From contig JAFRRP010000052.1 of assembly GCA_017428085.1 (NCBI GenBank), forward strand, positions 1 through 35,102: DNA of 35,102 nt, written 5' to 3'. The translations under genes were made by a program, and so were the position numbers. Positions 9,077-16,869 of the stretch are shown here, piece by piece; the first letter of the stretch is position 1, and each line of letters opens with the position of its first letter. Below the pieces are notes generated by a model, which did no database searches, was not told where the DNA came from, and worked only from the letters and a program-made list of their open reading frames with translations. Source of the stretch: Clostridia bacterium (lineage in GTDB: Bacteria > Bacillota > Clostridia > Oscillospirales > Acutalibacteraceae).

Positions 9077-9638
9077 CTTTATCATTCTCCTTTTTGATGA
9101 TTTCGTATACTTCATTCACGCAAACCGCCAGGTCGTCGTTGACCACACGGTAATCGTATTTATCACGGTAGGTCATTTCCTCCGCCGCGATGTTCAGGCG
9201 CAGGGCAATCTCCGCCTCGTTGTTGTCGCCGCGCTTGTTGATCCTGCGGATGAGCTCCTCCATGGAGGGCGGCTCGATGAACACCGAAACCGCCTGCGGG
9301 AACATCCGCTTGATGTTGAGCGCGCCGCGGACCTCGATGACGAGCACCACCGTCTTGCCCAGCGTCGACAGCCGTTCCACCTCGCTTTTCAGCGTGCCGT
9401 AACAGTTGCCGCCGTAGGTGACGTATTCCACAAACTCGCCGTTGTCGATCCGCCGCTTGAATTCCGGCACGGTGATGAAGAAGTAATCCACCCCGTTCCG
9501 TTCGCCCGGCCGCGGCTTGCGCGTGGTGGCGGATACCGTCTGCACGATATCCGGGTCCAACGCCCGCAGCCCTTCGTAAACGGCGTTCTTACCGGCGCCG
9601 GATGGCCCGGAAAGAATGAATATGCCGCCTTTTTTCAC
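9063..9638 (-). CDS. gmk: guanylate kinase
   Basis: Phosphorylates GMP/dGMP to GDP with ATP; 191 residues, normal. The GTG start at 9638 has GGAGGTG 9 nt upstream, inside the end of remA. The P-loop reads GPSGAGKN (11-18), so the residue after the invariant Lys17 is Asn, not the usual Ser, Thr or Gly; the DNA reads AAG-AAC clearly. The GMP-binding part (TRKPRPGERNGVDYFF) is intact. The downstream gene rpoZ overlaps by 14 nt. The enzyme is essential in bacteria, so it is expected to be active despite the P-loop variation. Confidence 0.96.
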   Translation of the reverse strand: MKKGGIFILSGPSGAGKNAVYEGLRALDPDIVQTVSATTRKPRPGERNGVDYFFITVPEFKRRIDNGEFVEYVTYGGNCYGTLKSEVERLSTLGKTVVLVIEVRGALNIKRMFPQAVSVFIEPPSMEELIRRINKRGDNNEAEIALRLNIAAEEMTYRDKYDYRVVNDDLAVCVNEVYEIIKKENDKDDQH

Positions 9639-9642
9639 TGTA

Positions 9643-9900
9643 TCACACCTCCGAATCAGCGTCGGCGTCCTGCGTGAACCGTTCGCCGAGCTTTTCCAGT
9701 TTCAGATAAGACAGAACGATGTGCTCGCTGTCCGTCACGATGACGGAAAGGGTCTTGCGGCCCTGCGTCACGTCGATCAGCTTGCCCGCTTCCTTCGCGT
9801 TGAGTATGATCCGCTTCACGGGGGCGGAATCCGGCGATACCGCCGCCACCACCCGGTCCGCGTTGATAAAATTGCCGAAGCCGATATTGATCAACCGCAT
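9643..9900 (-). CDS. remA: RemA/DUF370 family DNA-binding regulator
   Basis: 85-residue RemA (DUF370, YlzA) homologue: MRLINIGFGNFINADRVVAAV is the family N-terminus apart from minor changes, followed by SAPVKRII and GRKTLSVIVTDSEHIVLS. In Bacillus subtilis RemA activates matrix and osmoprotection genes by binding DNA in a histone-like oligomer. In clostridia the target genes are not known. It lies in the conserved order yicC-remA-gmk-rpoZ. There is a 4-nt gap to gmk, whose Shine-Dalgarno is inside the remA end. The remA start at 9900 has only a weak GGGGA upstream. Confidence 0.93.
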   Translation of the reverse strand: MRLINIGFGNFINADRVVAAVSPDSAPVKRIILNAKEAGKLIDVTQGRKTLSVIVTDSEHIVLSYLKLEKLGERFTQDADADSEV

Positions 9901-9913
9901 CGCCGTGTCCCCG

Positions 9914-10792
9914 TCATTCGATATTCTGGATCTGTTCGCGGATCTTTTCGACCTCCGCCTTGATATCGATCACCTTGCGGGCGATCTCGATATCGGAGCC
10001 CTTGGAGCCGATGGTGTTCGCCTCCCGGTTGATCTCCTGGATCAGGAAATCCAGCTTGCGGCCGATGGGCTCCTCCGCCTCGAACATGGCGCGGAGCTGG
10101 TCGATGTGGCTGCGCAGCCGCACGGTCTCCTCCGCCACCGCGATCTTATCGGCAAAGATGGCCGCCTCGGTCAGCAAACGCTGCTCGTCCACAGGCGCGT
10201 CCGCCAGCAGCTCCCGGATGCGGGCCTTCAGCTTTTCGTTGTATTCCTTCACCGTCTCCGGCGAACGGCGCTCGATAAAAGAGACGCTGTCCAGAATGGC
10301 GTCCGCGCGGGACAGCACGTCCGTCTTCAGCTTCTGTCCCTCGGTCTCCCGCATGGCCAGGAACGCCTGCACGGCGCTTTCCACCGCGGGACGGACGCGG
10401 TTCCACACCGCTTCCTCATCCGCGGGGGCCTTGCGGACGGAAAAGATATCCGAGTGGGACGTGAGCAGCTCCACCGAGTTTCCCTTTTCCAACCCGTACT
10501 CGGCGCAGAGGGCGTCGATGGCCTTCATGTAGCCGGAAGCCAGCGAACGGTTGATCTCCACCACGCTGTCGTCGGCGGCTTCGGTCTCGATCTGCACGTA
10601 GCAGTCCACCTTGCCGCGGGAAATGTACTGCTGAAGATACGTCTTCAGCTTATCCTCCAAAAAGGAGTAAGCCCGGTAAACCTTTGGGGTAAACTCAAAA
10701 AACCGGTGGTTGACGCTTTTGATCTCTACGGTGACGGTCATTCCCTCAACGGTCTCCACCGCCCTGCCGTAGCCAGTCATACTTTTAATCAT
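9914..10792 (-). CDS. YicC/YloC family endoribonuclease
   Basis: 292 residues, YicC/YloC family (N-terminal YicC domain, C-terminal DUF1732). Family hallmarks visible are MIKSMTGYGRA at the N-terminus, VEIKSVNHRFFE near residue 24, and a C-terminal helical region including LDFLIQEINREANTIGSK (about 250-268) with AEVEKIREQIQNIE at the end. Members of this family have been reported as metal-dependent endoribonucleases acting on RNA. The ATG at 10792 has AGGTG about 9 nt upstream. It is followed after 13 nt by remA. Long helices suggest an oligomer. Confidence 0.93.
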   Translation of the reverse strand: MIKSMTGYGRAVETVEGMTVTVEIKSVNHRFFEFTPKVYRAYSFLEDKLKTYLQQYISRGKVDCYVQIETEAADDSVVEINRSLASGYMKAIDALCAEYGLEKGNSVELLTSHSDIFSVRKAPADEEAVWNRVRPAVESAVQAFLAMRETEGQKLKTDVLSRADAILDSVSFIERRSPETVKEYNEKLKARIRELLADAPVDEQRLLTEAAIFADKIAVAEETVRLRSHIDQLRAMFEAEEPIGRKLDFLIQEINREANTIGSKGSDIEIARKVIDIKAEVEKIREQIQNIE

Positions 10793-10814
10793 TTTATATA
10801 CACCTATCGGGAAA

Positions 10815-11543
10815 TCAGTAGCAGCCGGACTGGCGCTTGAGCAGCGCCACCTCGTCGTGCGTCAGACTGCGGTACTCTCCCACCTTCAGGCCCGCCAGCT
10901 TCAGCTGCCCCACGGCCAGCCGTTTCAGCCGGACGGTCTCCAGCCCCGCCTCCTCGCACAGGCGGCGGATCTGCCGGTTGCGCCCTTCGTACAGAACGAT
11001 CTCCAGCACGGACTTGTCCTCTTCGCTGTTTACCACCCGCACGTCCGCCGGCAGCGTCTTCCTGCCGTCGATCATCAGGGAGGAGGTCAGCACGGTGATC
11101 TGCTCGTCCGTGATCTTCGGCCGCACGCTGACGCGGTAGGTCTTGGAAATGTGCCGCGAGGGGTGCGTCATGGCGTTGGCAAACTCGCCGTCGTTGGTGA
11201 ACAACAGCAGTCCTTCCGAGTCCCGGTCCAGCCTGCCTACGGGGTAGATACGCTTGCCCACGTCCGCCACCAGCTCCGCCACGCACTTGCGCTCCATTTC
11301 GTCGCTCATGGTGGTGACGTATCCCCTTGGCTTATTGAGCATCAGGTAGACGTAGCACGTCTCCTTGACCAGCTTGCGGCCGTTGACGGAGACCACGTCG
11401 TTTTTCGGGTCCACCTTGTCGCCGATCTGCGCGACCTTGCCGTTGACCTTCACCTTGCCCGCCGCGATCAGCTCCTCGCATTTGCGCCGGGAGGCGACGC
11501 CGTTATCGGCCATGTACTTCTGCAATCTGACTGATTCCTGCAT
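10815..11543 (-). CDS. rluB: pseudouridine synthase, RsuA/RluB family
   Basis: 242 residues from the ATG at 11543, which has AAGGA 7 nt upstream; a TTG at 11570 would add nine residues but has no comparable site. An S4 RNA-binding domain (about 1-60, VRLQKYMADNGVASRR) precedes the catalytic domain with GRLDRDSEGLLLFTNDG, where D106 is the catalytic Asp of RsuA/RluB/RluE/RluF enzymes. It should isomerise a uridine in rRNA; by gene context in Firmicutes (scpB-ytfJ-rluB) the likely target is the 23S rRNA site of RluB, but the exact site cannot be read from sequence. Confidence 0.92.
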   Translation of the reverse strand: MQESVRLQKYMADNGVASRRKCEELIAAGKVKVNGKVAQIGDKVDPKNDVVSVNGRKLVKETCYVYLMLNKPRGYVTTMSDEMERKCVAELVADVGKRIYPVGRLDRDSEGLLLFTNDGEFANAMTHPSRHISKTYRVSVRPKITDEQITVLTSSLMIDGRKTLPADVRVVNSEEDKSVLEIVLYEGRNRQIRRLCEEAGLETVRLKRLAVGQLKLAGLKVGEYRSLTHDEVALLKRQSGCY

Positions 11544-11586
11544 CTTTTTTCCTTGCTCGTTTTCCGGCAAAACGGCACAAACCCGG

Positions 11587-11614
11587 GGCCGAGCGCCCCG
11601 TGGGGCTTTCGGCC
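11587..11614 (-). terminator. strong GC hairpin between gerW and rluB (attenuator or terminator candidate)
   Basis: In the 100-nt gap between the gerW stop and the rluB start. Two stacked perfect stems are visible: GGCCGA (11587-11592) with TCGGCC (11609-11614), and GCCCC (11595-11599) with GGGGC (11602-11606), separated by a 2x2 internal loop and closed by a 2-nt tip. On minus-strand RNA the hairpin comes after the gerW stop, but it lacks the T-run of a classical intrinsic terminator. It may protect the 3' end, attenuate, or fold around processing. Because the gene order is co-directional, full termination is not implied. Confidence 0.45.
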
Positions 11615-11643
11615 GGGCCGTTCTTCCGCCGGCTTTGTGATGA

Positions 11644-12030
11644 TTATTTGCCGCCCTTGGCCTTGCCGGCGACCTCGGTGATCTTGTCGATCACGTCGGG
11701 CACCATGTTGACGATACGCTCCGCCGCGTTGTCGTTGGCCGTGATGTGCTTCAGCGTGACTTCGCCGTTCTTCAGCACAAGGAACGCCACGGGGTTGATG
11801 GTGATACCGGCGCCCCCGCCGCCGCCGAACAGCTGAACATTGTTCTTGGACGGAAAATCGGAGCCGCCCGACGCGAAGCCGTAGGTGACCTTGGACACCG
11901 GAATGACGGTGATATCGTCGGAGAGCACGATGGGCTCGCCCACGATGGTGCTGACGTCAACCAGCTGACGCACTTTCTCGATCGTTGTTGACAGGATTCC
12001 TGCCGCTGTCTGATCCTTCATTGGAGTCAT
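11644..12030 (-). CDS. gerW: GerW/YtfJ family sporulation protein
   Basis: 128 residues, GerW (YtfJ) family, a spore-associated protein needed for germination in Bacillus subtilis. Family signatures are the N-terminal helix (ILSTTIEKVRQLVDVSTIVG), TVIPVSKVTYGFASGGS and a Gly-rich GGGGGAGITINPVAFLV. It suggests the organism forms spores. The ATG at 12030 has AAGGA 8 nt upstream; a second ATG at 12021 is also acceptable. Unusually, its first 25 codons overlap the 3' end of the DUF2953 gene in another frame. DUF2953-gerW pairing corresponds to ytfI-ytfJ of Bacillus. Confidence 0.92.
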   Translation of the reverse strand: MTPMKDQTAAGILSTTIEKVRQLVDVSTIVGEPIVLSDDITVIPVSKVTYGFASGGSDFPSKNNVQLFGGGGGAGITINPVAFLVLKNGEVTLKHITANDNAAERIVNMVPDVIDKITEVAGKAKGGK

Positions 12031-12751
12031 CTTCCTTTTCCTTTTTATTTATATTTTGTTTTCCTGCGCTTTTGTCTTTATTGTGCAGGAAAATTTTAAA
12101 CAGCATACCGAGCAGAAGCTTGAAGATCAATCTGCCCAACAGAGCAAGCGTGATACCCACCACATAGATGGGATACAGGCGGAACACGGCAAAAAACTGG
12201 GCGTTGCTGAATTTGGCCAGAAAATCCGGGTAGACGTTGATATCGTACTTTTTGACTTTGCACTTTGCCGCAAGCGCGCCCAGCATGGGGAACAGCGCGG
12301 AGCAGACCTCGCCGTAATACAGGGCGGTCTCGGCGGCGTCCTGCTTGGCGCAGCGGACGTCCACGTACAGTTCCTCGACCACGAGAGACTTGAAAAGGCC
12401 GCCCAGGAAGGTGCCCAGATACGAACACAGCTTGCGCGTCAGTTCCAGCAGGCCGTCCACCCCGTGGGTGCGGTACAGCATGTGCAGCATGCTTTCCTTT
12501 TTGCCCTTCGGCTTTTCCTCCGCGGGTGCTTCTTCCTCTTCCTCTTCGGATTTTTCCTCCGGCTCTTCTTCCGGTTTTTTCGCTTTTTTCTTTTTTGGGT
12601 ACAGCGGGATCTTCAAAAACAGCCACTGCAGCTGCGCGTTGGTATTGTCGTCGGAATACTCCGCCGTGATCTTGACCTTGATGCACAGCGCCAACACGAT
12701 CAGCGCCAGGATACCCAGCAGCACCCAGCCGATGATTTTCAGAACGATCAC
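11957..12751 (-). CDS. DUF2953 membrane protein (YtfI-like)
   Basis: 264 residues from the GTG at 12751, chosen because GGAGGTGA (12756-12763) lies 7 nt upstream; the frame stays open further upstream but there is no ribosome site there. A single N-terminal helix (about 4-24) is followed by a very charged Lys/Glu linker (about 52-85) and then the DUF2953 domain with a second hydrophobic stretch near 200-230. The C-terminal tail (polar, Asn/Ser/Asp rich) is encoded by DNA shared with the start of gerW. The function is unknown, but its partner gene makes a spore/germination role plausible. Confidence 0.85.
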   Translation of the reverse strand: MIVLKIIGWVLLGILALIVLALCIKVKITAEYSDDNTNAQLQWLFLKIPLYPKKKKAKKPEEEPEEKSEEEEEEAPAEEKPKGKKESMLHMLYRTHGVDGLLELTRKLCSYLGTFLGGLFKSLVVEELYVDVRCAKQDAAETALYYGEVCSALFPMLGALAAKCKVKKYDINVYPDFLAKFSNAQFFAVFRLYPIYVVGITLALLGRLIFKLLLGMLFKIFLHNKDKSAGKQNINKKEKEDDSNEGSDSGRNPVNNDRESASAG

Positions 12752-12775
12752 TGCCTCACCTCCGTTTTCATAAAA

Positions 12776-12857
12776 AAATCGAAATCGCGTTGCGAGTAGC
12801 ACGGAGCCTCAGCTCCGTTAAATCGAAATCGCGTTGCGAACGCTGCAAAGGCAGCGT
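12776..12857. repeat. intergenic element: two 20-bp direct repeats alternating with two hairpins
   Basis: In the 114-nt gap between the DUF2953 gene and scpB. Two exact copies of AAATCGAAATCGCGTTGCGA (12776-12795 and 12820-12839, 44 nt apart) alternate with two perfect 7-bp tetraloop hairpins: ACGGAGC-CTCA-GCTCCGT (12801-12818) and ACGCTGC-AAAG-GCAGCGT (12840-12857). GTAG before the first hairpin and CTAC after the second add an outer complementarity. It has no coding capacity. It looks like a small dispersed repeat or RNA element, but only one copy is present in this window. Confidence 0.7.
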
Positions 12858-12865
12858 ACTACAAG

Positions 12866-13456
12866 TCATAAAATCGACATCTGACCGGCGATCTCGCCGT
12901 CGTCCTTCTGGATATTCTCCAGCGCCGCGGCCGCGGCCTTGGTATCGGGGATCTCCGGCAGCTCCGCAAGCGTGGACATGCAGAAGCACTTCAGGAATTC
13001 CGCCGTGGTACAGTAGATCAGGGGACGGCCCGGCAGATCGAGCCGGCCGCATTCCTCCACCAGCTGCCGCTGGCAAAGGGTGTTGAGCACGCCGCCGCAG
13101 TCCACGCCGCGCACCTGCTCGATGAACGCCCGGGTGACGGGCTGGTTGTAGGCCACGATGGCAAGCACCTCGAAGGCGGCGGAGGAAAGGGGCTGGTTCT
13201 TTTTCAGGTCCAGCACGTTGCGCACCGCCTCGGCATAGGCGGGGCGGGTGGCGAACTGCACCTGGGGGCCCAGGCAAAGCAGCTCCACCGCGCTGCCGCG
13301 CTCGTCGTAATCGAAGCGCAGCTCGTTGATGATCGCGTCCAGCCGTTCCGGGGTGCAGCCCAGCACCTCGATCAGCCGCATGCGGTCGATGGGCTCGCCG
13401 GAGGCGAAGATGATAGCCTCTACCGTATTTTTCAAATTGATGGAATGATCAGTCAA
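12866..13456 (-). CDS. scpB: segregation and condensation protein B
   Basis: ScpB, the kleisin-associated dimer of the SMC-ScpA-ScpB condensin that compacts and segregates the chromosome. 196 residues from the TTG at 13456, which has AAGGAG 9 nt upstream; a TTG at 13462 is only 3 nt from that site. Two winged-helix domains are expected. Visible family text includes TVEAIIFASGEPI, PLSSAAFEVLAIVAYNQPVTR and RGVDCGGVLNTL. It overlaps the scpA stop by 8 nt, the usual coupling of partner subunits. Confidence 0.95.
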   Translation of the reverse strand: MTDHSINLKNTVEAIIFASGEPIDRMRLIEVLGCTPERLDAIINELRFDYDERGSAVELLCLGPQVQFATRPAYAEAVRNVLDLKKNQPLSSAAFEVLAIVAYNQPVTRAFIEQVRGVDCGGVLNTLCQRQLVEECGRLDLPGRPLIYCTTAEFLKCFCMSTLAELPEIPDTKAAAAALENIQKDDGEIAGQMSIL

Positions 13457-14180
13457 AATCAAGCTCTCCTTCCGGGATCTTAATGAGCTCTACCGTCATA
13501 TCGTCGCCGTCGCCTTCCAGCCGTACGTGGTTCGTTTTTGCCAGCTCCCGCACCGCCAGGAAAGCGGCAACCAGATCGGAACGGCTTTCCGACCGGATAA
13601 AGATATCCGACAGCTTCTGCTTTTTCACCTGCGCCAGCCGGTTGACGATGGCGTTGATCTTATAGGACACCGACACGATCTTACGGGCGACGATGGAGCG
13701 GAAGGCGTCCAGGGGCGGCGGGATCATCCGCAGCCGCTTGCCCACCACGCGCATATAGGCGTTCATCAGCTCCAGCGGGTCATGCACCCGGGTATAGCGC
13801 ATGTCGCTTTTGATCTCCTGCATGGGGCGGCCGAGGGCGTCGAAGCCCTCCGTGCGTTTGGATAGCTCCTGCGCCACCCGCTTGCACTCGGCGTATTCGA
13901 TCAGCTCGCCGGACAGCTCCCGGCGCAGGCGCTCGCCCTCCTCGTGGACGGGCAGCAGCGAGATGGTCTTGATGTGTACCAGCCGCGCCGCCATCTCCAG
14001 AAACTCGCTGGCCACGTCCATATCCGCCTCTTTCATTTCGCGGATGTACGCGGTGTACTGCTCCACCAGCTCAAAGATGGGGATGTCGTGGATATTCAGT
14101 TTGTGCTTCGTGATCAGGTACAGCAGCAGGTCCATGGGGCCTTCGAAGTCCTTGATCTTGTATTGAATGGGCTCGTTCAT
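13449..14180 (-). CDS. scpA: segregation and condensation protein A
   Basis: ScpA kleisin subunit bridging SMC heads; 243 residues from the ATG at 14180 (AAGG about 5 nt upstream); a GTG at 14186 would add two residues. The N-terminal DFEGPMDLLLYLITKHK is the conserved SMC-binding start, and the C-terminal winged helix region ends before the acidic GELDFD. The C-terminal end overlaps scpB. Spacing to the upstream protease gene stop is 15 nt. Confidence 0.95.
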   Translation of the reverse strand: MNEPIQYKIKDFEGPMDLLLYLITKHKLNIHDIPIFELVEQYTAYIREMKEADMDVASEFLEMAARLVHIKTISLLPVHEEGERLRRELSGELIEYAECKRVAQELSKRTEGFDALGRPMQEIKSDMRYTRVHDPLELMNAYMRVVGKRLRMIPPPLDAFRSIVARKIVSVSYKINAIVNRLAQVKKQKLSDIFIRSESRSDLVAAFLAVRELAKTNHVRLEGDGDDMTVELIKIPEGELDFD

Positions 14181-14195
14181 AGTCACCTTTCGCCG

Positions 14196-14900
14196 TCAAT
14201 GCAGCAGCAGCCCGAAGGGCAGCCCGGTCAGCTTGTCGATGAGTCCGAATACGAGGCGCGTCAAAAAGCCGATGGGGGAAAAGCCGATACGGTTGAACAA
14301 AAAGATCAACCCGAACAGGATATACATGGTATAACGCTCGTAGGACAGCAGCTTGTAGTACAGCTCATCCGGCAGCACCATGGTGATGAGCCGGGAGCCG
14401 TCCAGCGGCGGGAACGGGATCAGATTGAAGATCGCCAGCGCCACGTTGACGTACGCCACGCCGCCGAAGAACTGATACGCCGCGATCAGCGCGGTATTGG
14501 AGGTCGCGTTTTTGACGAGGAAGAAATTCGCGACGTTGGCGAACAGGGAGAAGACGATCGCCAGCAGCAGGTTGGAGATCGGCCCCGCCGCCGCCGTCAG
14601 CGCGAAATACTGCTTTCTCTTTTTGAAGTTGCGGATATTCACCGGCACGGGCTTGGCGTAGCCGAAGCCGAACACCAGCATCATCAGCGTGCCGGGAAGG
14701 GACAGATGCGCCAGCGGGTTAAAGGAGATGCGTCCCTTGAGGCGGCCCGTGGGGTCGCCCAGCTTATCCGCCATCCAGGCGTGGGCGCTTTCATGCACCG
14801 GCAGGCAGCACGCCCACACGAACGCGATGACGCACAGCTGCAGGATCACGTCCTTCATCTCATAGCTTCCGGTAAAGACGCCGAGCAAATAGGATAACAT
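14196..14900 (-). CDS. site-2 protease (M50) family membrane metalloprotease
   Basis: 234 residues from the ATG at 14900, which has GGAGG 5 nt upstream; open reading upstream of it translates into the antisense side of other genes and is not family-like. The HExxH zinc motif is HESAH in CCLPVHESAHAW (about residue 35), and the third metal ligand motif is NLIPFPPLDGSRL. Four or five hydrophobic segments are visible, fitting an intramembrane protease of the short rseP/S2P-like class. The substrate is unknown. It is encoded directly before scpA, a frequent clostridial neighbour. Confidence 0.9.
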   Translation of the reverse strand: MLSYLLGVFTGSYEMKDVILQLCVIAFVWACCLPVHESAHAWMADKLGDPTGRLKGRISFNPLAHLSLPGTLMMLVFGFGYAKPVPVNIRNFKKRKQYFALTAAAGPISNLLLAIVFSLFANVANFFLVKNATSNTALIAAYQFFGGVAYVNVALAIFNLIPFPPLDGSRLITMVLPDELYYKLLSYERYTMYILFGLIFLFNRIGFSPIGFLTRLVFGLIDKLTGLPFGLLLH

Positions 14901-14920
14901 GGTTCCCTCCGAATGATCGA

Positions 14921-15766
14921 TTACTTTCTGTTCCCGGCCGCGAACCGGGAGATCCCGAAGACGTCCGTCAACGGGCGGGCCTCCAGATACGGGGCGAACA
15001 GCGCCGATACCGTCTCCGGCTGGCCCTCGCCGCACTCCACGGCGGCAAAGCCGTTATGTTTCAACAGCGGCAGCCACCGTTCGGCGATGGCCCGGTAGAA
15101 GACGTATCCGTCCTCTCCGCCGTCCAGCGCCGTGGCGGGCTCGAAGCCCACTTCCCGCTGCAGCCCCGCGATCTCCCCCGCCTTGACGTAGGGCGGGTTG
15201 GAGACGATCAGGTCCGGCGCGGGAAGGTCCGCGGGGCAGCCCCGCAGCACGTCCGCCTGGATCAGATGCGCGTTGGGCAGCGCCATGGCTGCCGCGTTTT
15301 TTTTCAGATAGCAAAAGGCCGCGTCAAACAGTTCAAACAGGTACACCTGCGTCTGCGGGCAGGCCTTTGCGATGGACAGCCCGATACAGCCGGTGCCCGC
15401 GCAAAGATCGTATACGGTGCGGTGCACGCCGCGCCCGATCTGCCCGATACACAGCTCCGTCAGCTGCTCCGTTTCCGGCCGGGGGATCAACACGCCGGGG
15501 CCCACGGCGAACGCGGAACCGTAAAAGTCCCATTGGCCGAGGATATATTGCAGCGGCTCCCCTGCCGCACGGCGGTCCAGCAGCGCCTGATACGCGGCGG
15601 CTTTCGCGTCGTCCACGGGCTTATCGCCGTCCGTCAGGAATCGCGTGCCGTCGATCCCGCAGCAGTGCAGCAGCAGCTGACGCGCGTCGAAATCCGCGTC
15701 CTCCACGCCGCGCTGCGAAAGATACGCCGCGCCTTGCCGGGCAAGACCGCGCAGGGACGACGCCAT
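14921..15766 (-). CDS. prmC: peptide chain release factor N5-glutamine methyltransferase
   Basis: PrmC (HemK) methylates the GGQ glutamine of release factors RF1/RF2. 281 residues from the ATG at 15766, which shares one base with the DUF1385 stop (TAATG); homology begins at MASSLRGLARQG. The N-terminal helical domain is followed by IPRPETEQL, the SAM motif LCAGTGCIGLSIAK, and the NPPY active-site motif in IVSNPPYVKAGE. prfA itself is not next to it here; the neighbouring DUF1385 gene is a common partner in Clostridia (DUF1385-prmC-prfA in many). Confidence 0.95.
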   Translation of the reverse strand: MASSLRGLARQGAAYLSQRGVEDADFDARQLLLHCCGIDGTRFLTDGDKPVDDAKAAAYQALLDRRAAGEPLQYILGQWDFYGSAFAVGPGVLIPRPETEQLTELCIGQIGRGVHRTVYDLCAGTGCIGLSIAKACPQTQVYLFELFDAAFCYLKKNAAAMALPNAHLIQADVLRGCPADLPAPDLIVSNPPYVKAGEIAGLQREVGFEPATALDGGEDGYVFYRAIAERWLPLLKHNGFAAVECGEGQPETVSALFAPYLEARPLTDVFGISRFAAGNRK

Positions 15767-16869
15767 TATTCCGCTTCCTCCGCGGGCGGCGCCGGTTCCT
15801 CCGGCTGTTCCGCATCGGCCTCTTCCTGCGGCTCCTTTTCCGGCGCTTCCTTCGGTCCTTCTTCCGGTCCCGCAGCAGGTCCTTCCGCCGGCTTTTCCGC
15901 GTCTTCGCCGATGGTCAGCACCGCGTTGATGGAAGCGATGGCCACCTCCATCATGTCGTCGCTTGGCTCGGAGGTGGTAATGCGCTGCATCCACAATCCT
16001 GGCGCAGACAGGATCTTAGTCAATACGTTGTCGTGCTTACCGGCGTAGCGGATGAACTCGTAGCTGACGGCAGTGACGACCGGCAGCACCACGAAGATCT
16101 TGCACACCATCCACCACAGGCGGTTGGCGGTCTCGTTCAGCGCCGGGAAGATCAGCACGACGATGGAGGAAACGAGAATACTGATGATGATAACGACGAA
16201 GATAAAGCTGGTGCCGCAGCGGGGATGGAAGCGCTTGCAGCCCCGCACGTTTTCCACGGTCAGGGGCAGGCCCTTTTCGAAGCAGCAAATGGATTTGTGC
16301 TCCGCGCCGTGATACATGAACACGCGCTTGATATCCTTCATACGGGAGATGGCGAACATATACGCCACCATGATGACCAGCCGGATGATGCCCTCGAAAA
16401 ACGGGTGGAATTCCTTCAGCGCTTCTTTTCCGTCCGCCAGGTCCACCAGCCACGCCGGCAGGAACATGAACAGCAAAAAGGCCAGCGCCATGGCAAGCAC
16501 GGTGGCCACCGTGCTGATGGCGGCAAACATCTTGGGCCCCATGTGGTCGTTGAGCCAGCGGTCCACCTTGCCCATATTTTCGGTGGATTCCTCCGCTTCC
16601 AGCTGGCCGGACAGCTCCGCCGAGCGCATCAGGCTTTTGTAGCCGATGACCATAGATTCCACAAAGTTGACCACGCCGCGGATCAGCGGCCAGCCGAGCG
16701 CTTTATACTTATCGCGGGCGTGCGCGTAATGCTGCCGCTCCGTGACGATCTCTCCTTTATCGTTGCGGACGGAAAGAACGACGCCCCTGGGGCCGTTCAT
16801 CATGACGCCCTCGATCAGCGCCTGCCCCCCGATGGAGGGCCGATCCGTCTTTTTCTGTTTGTCTGACAT
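15766..16869 (-). CDS. DUF1385 family membrane protein (YqhQ-like)
   Basis: 367 residues. DUF1385 hallmarks are SIGGQALIEGVMMNGP at the start, a central YHGAEHKSICCFE and the RCGTSFIFVVIIISILV transmembrane section. About five hydrophobic helices are visible (around 118-140, 160-175, 225-250, 255-280). The last 55 residues form a Pro/Glu/Ala-rich acidic tail. The function is unknown. The ATG directly follows the stop of the sensor kinase gene with no gap, and its ribosome site AAAGGA lies inside that gene. The next gene, prmC, overlaps by one base. Confidence 0.9.
   Translation of the reverse strand: MSDKQKKTDRPSIGGQALIEGVMMNGPRGVVLSVRNDKGEIVTERQHYAHARDKYKALGWPLIRGVVNFVESMVIGYKSLMRSAELSGQLEAEESTENMGKVDRWLNDHMGPKMFAAISTVATVLAMALAFLLFMFLPAWLVDLADGKEALKEFHPFFEGIIRLVIMVAYMFAISRMKDIKRVFMYHGAEHKSICCFEKGLPLTVENVRGCKRFHPRCGTSFIFVVIIISILVSSIVVLIFPALNETANRLWWMVCKIFVVLPVVTAVSYEFIRYAGKHDNVLTKILSAPGLWMQRITTSEPSDDMMEVAIASINAVLTIGEDAEKPAEGPAAGPEEGPKEAPEKEPQEEADAEQPEEPAPPAEEAE

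Noticed and set aside
9077..9115. Longer N-terminus for rpoZ beginning at 9115
   Set aside because: It would lie inside gmk with no homologous sequence; the ribosome site fits the ATG at 9076.
14901..15035. Longer N-terminus for the site-2 protease
   Set aside because: The extra 45 residues overlap prmC, are Arg/Gly-rich shadow text, and the ATG at 14900 has its own GGAGG.
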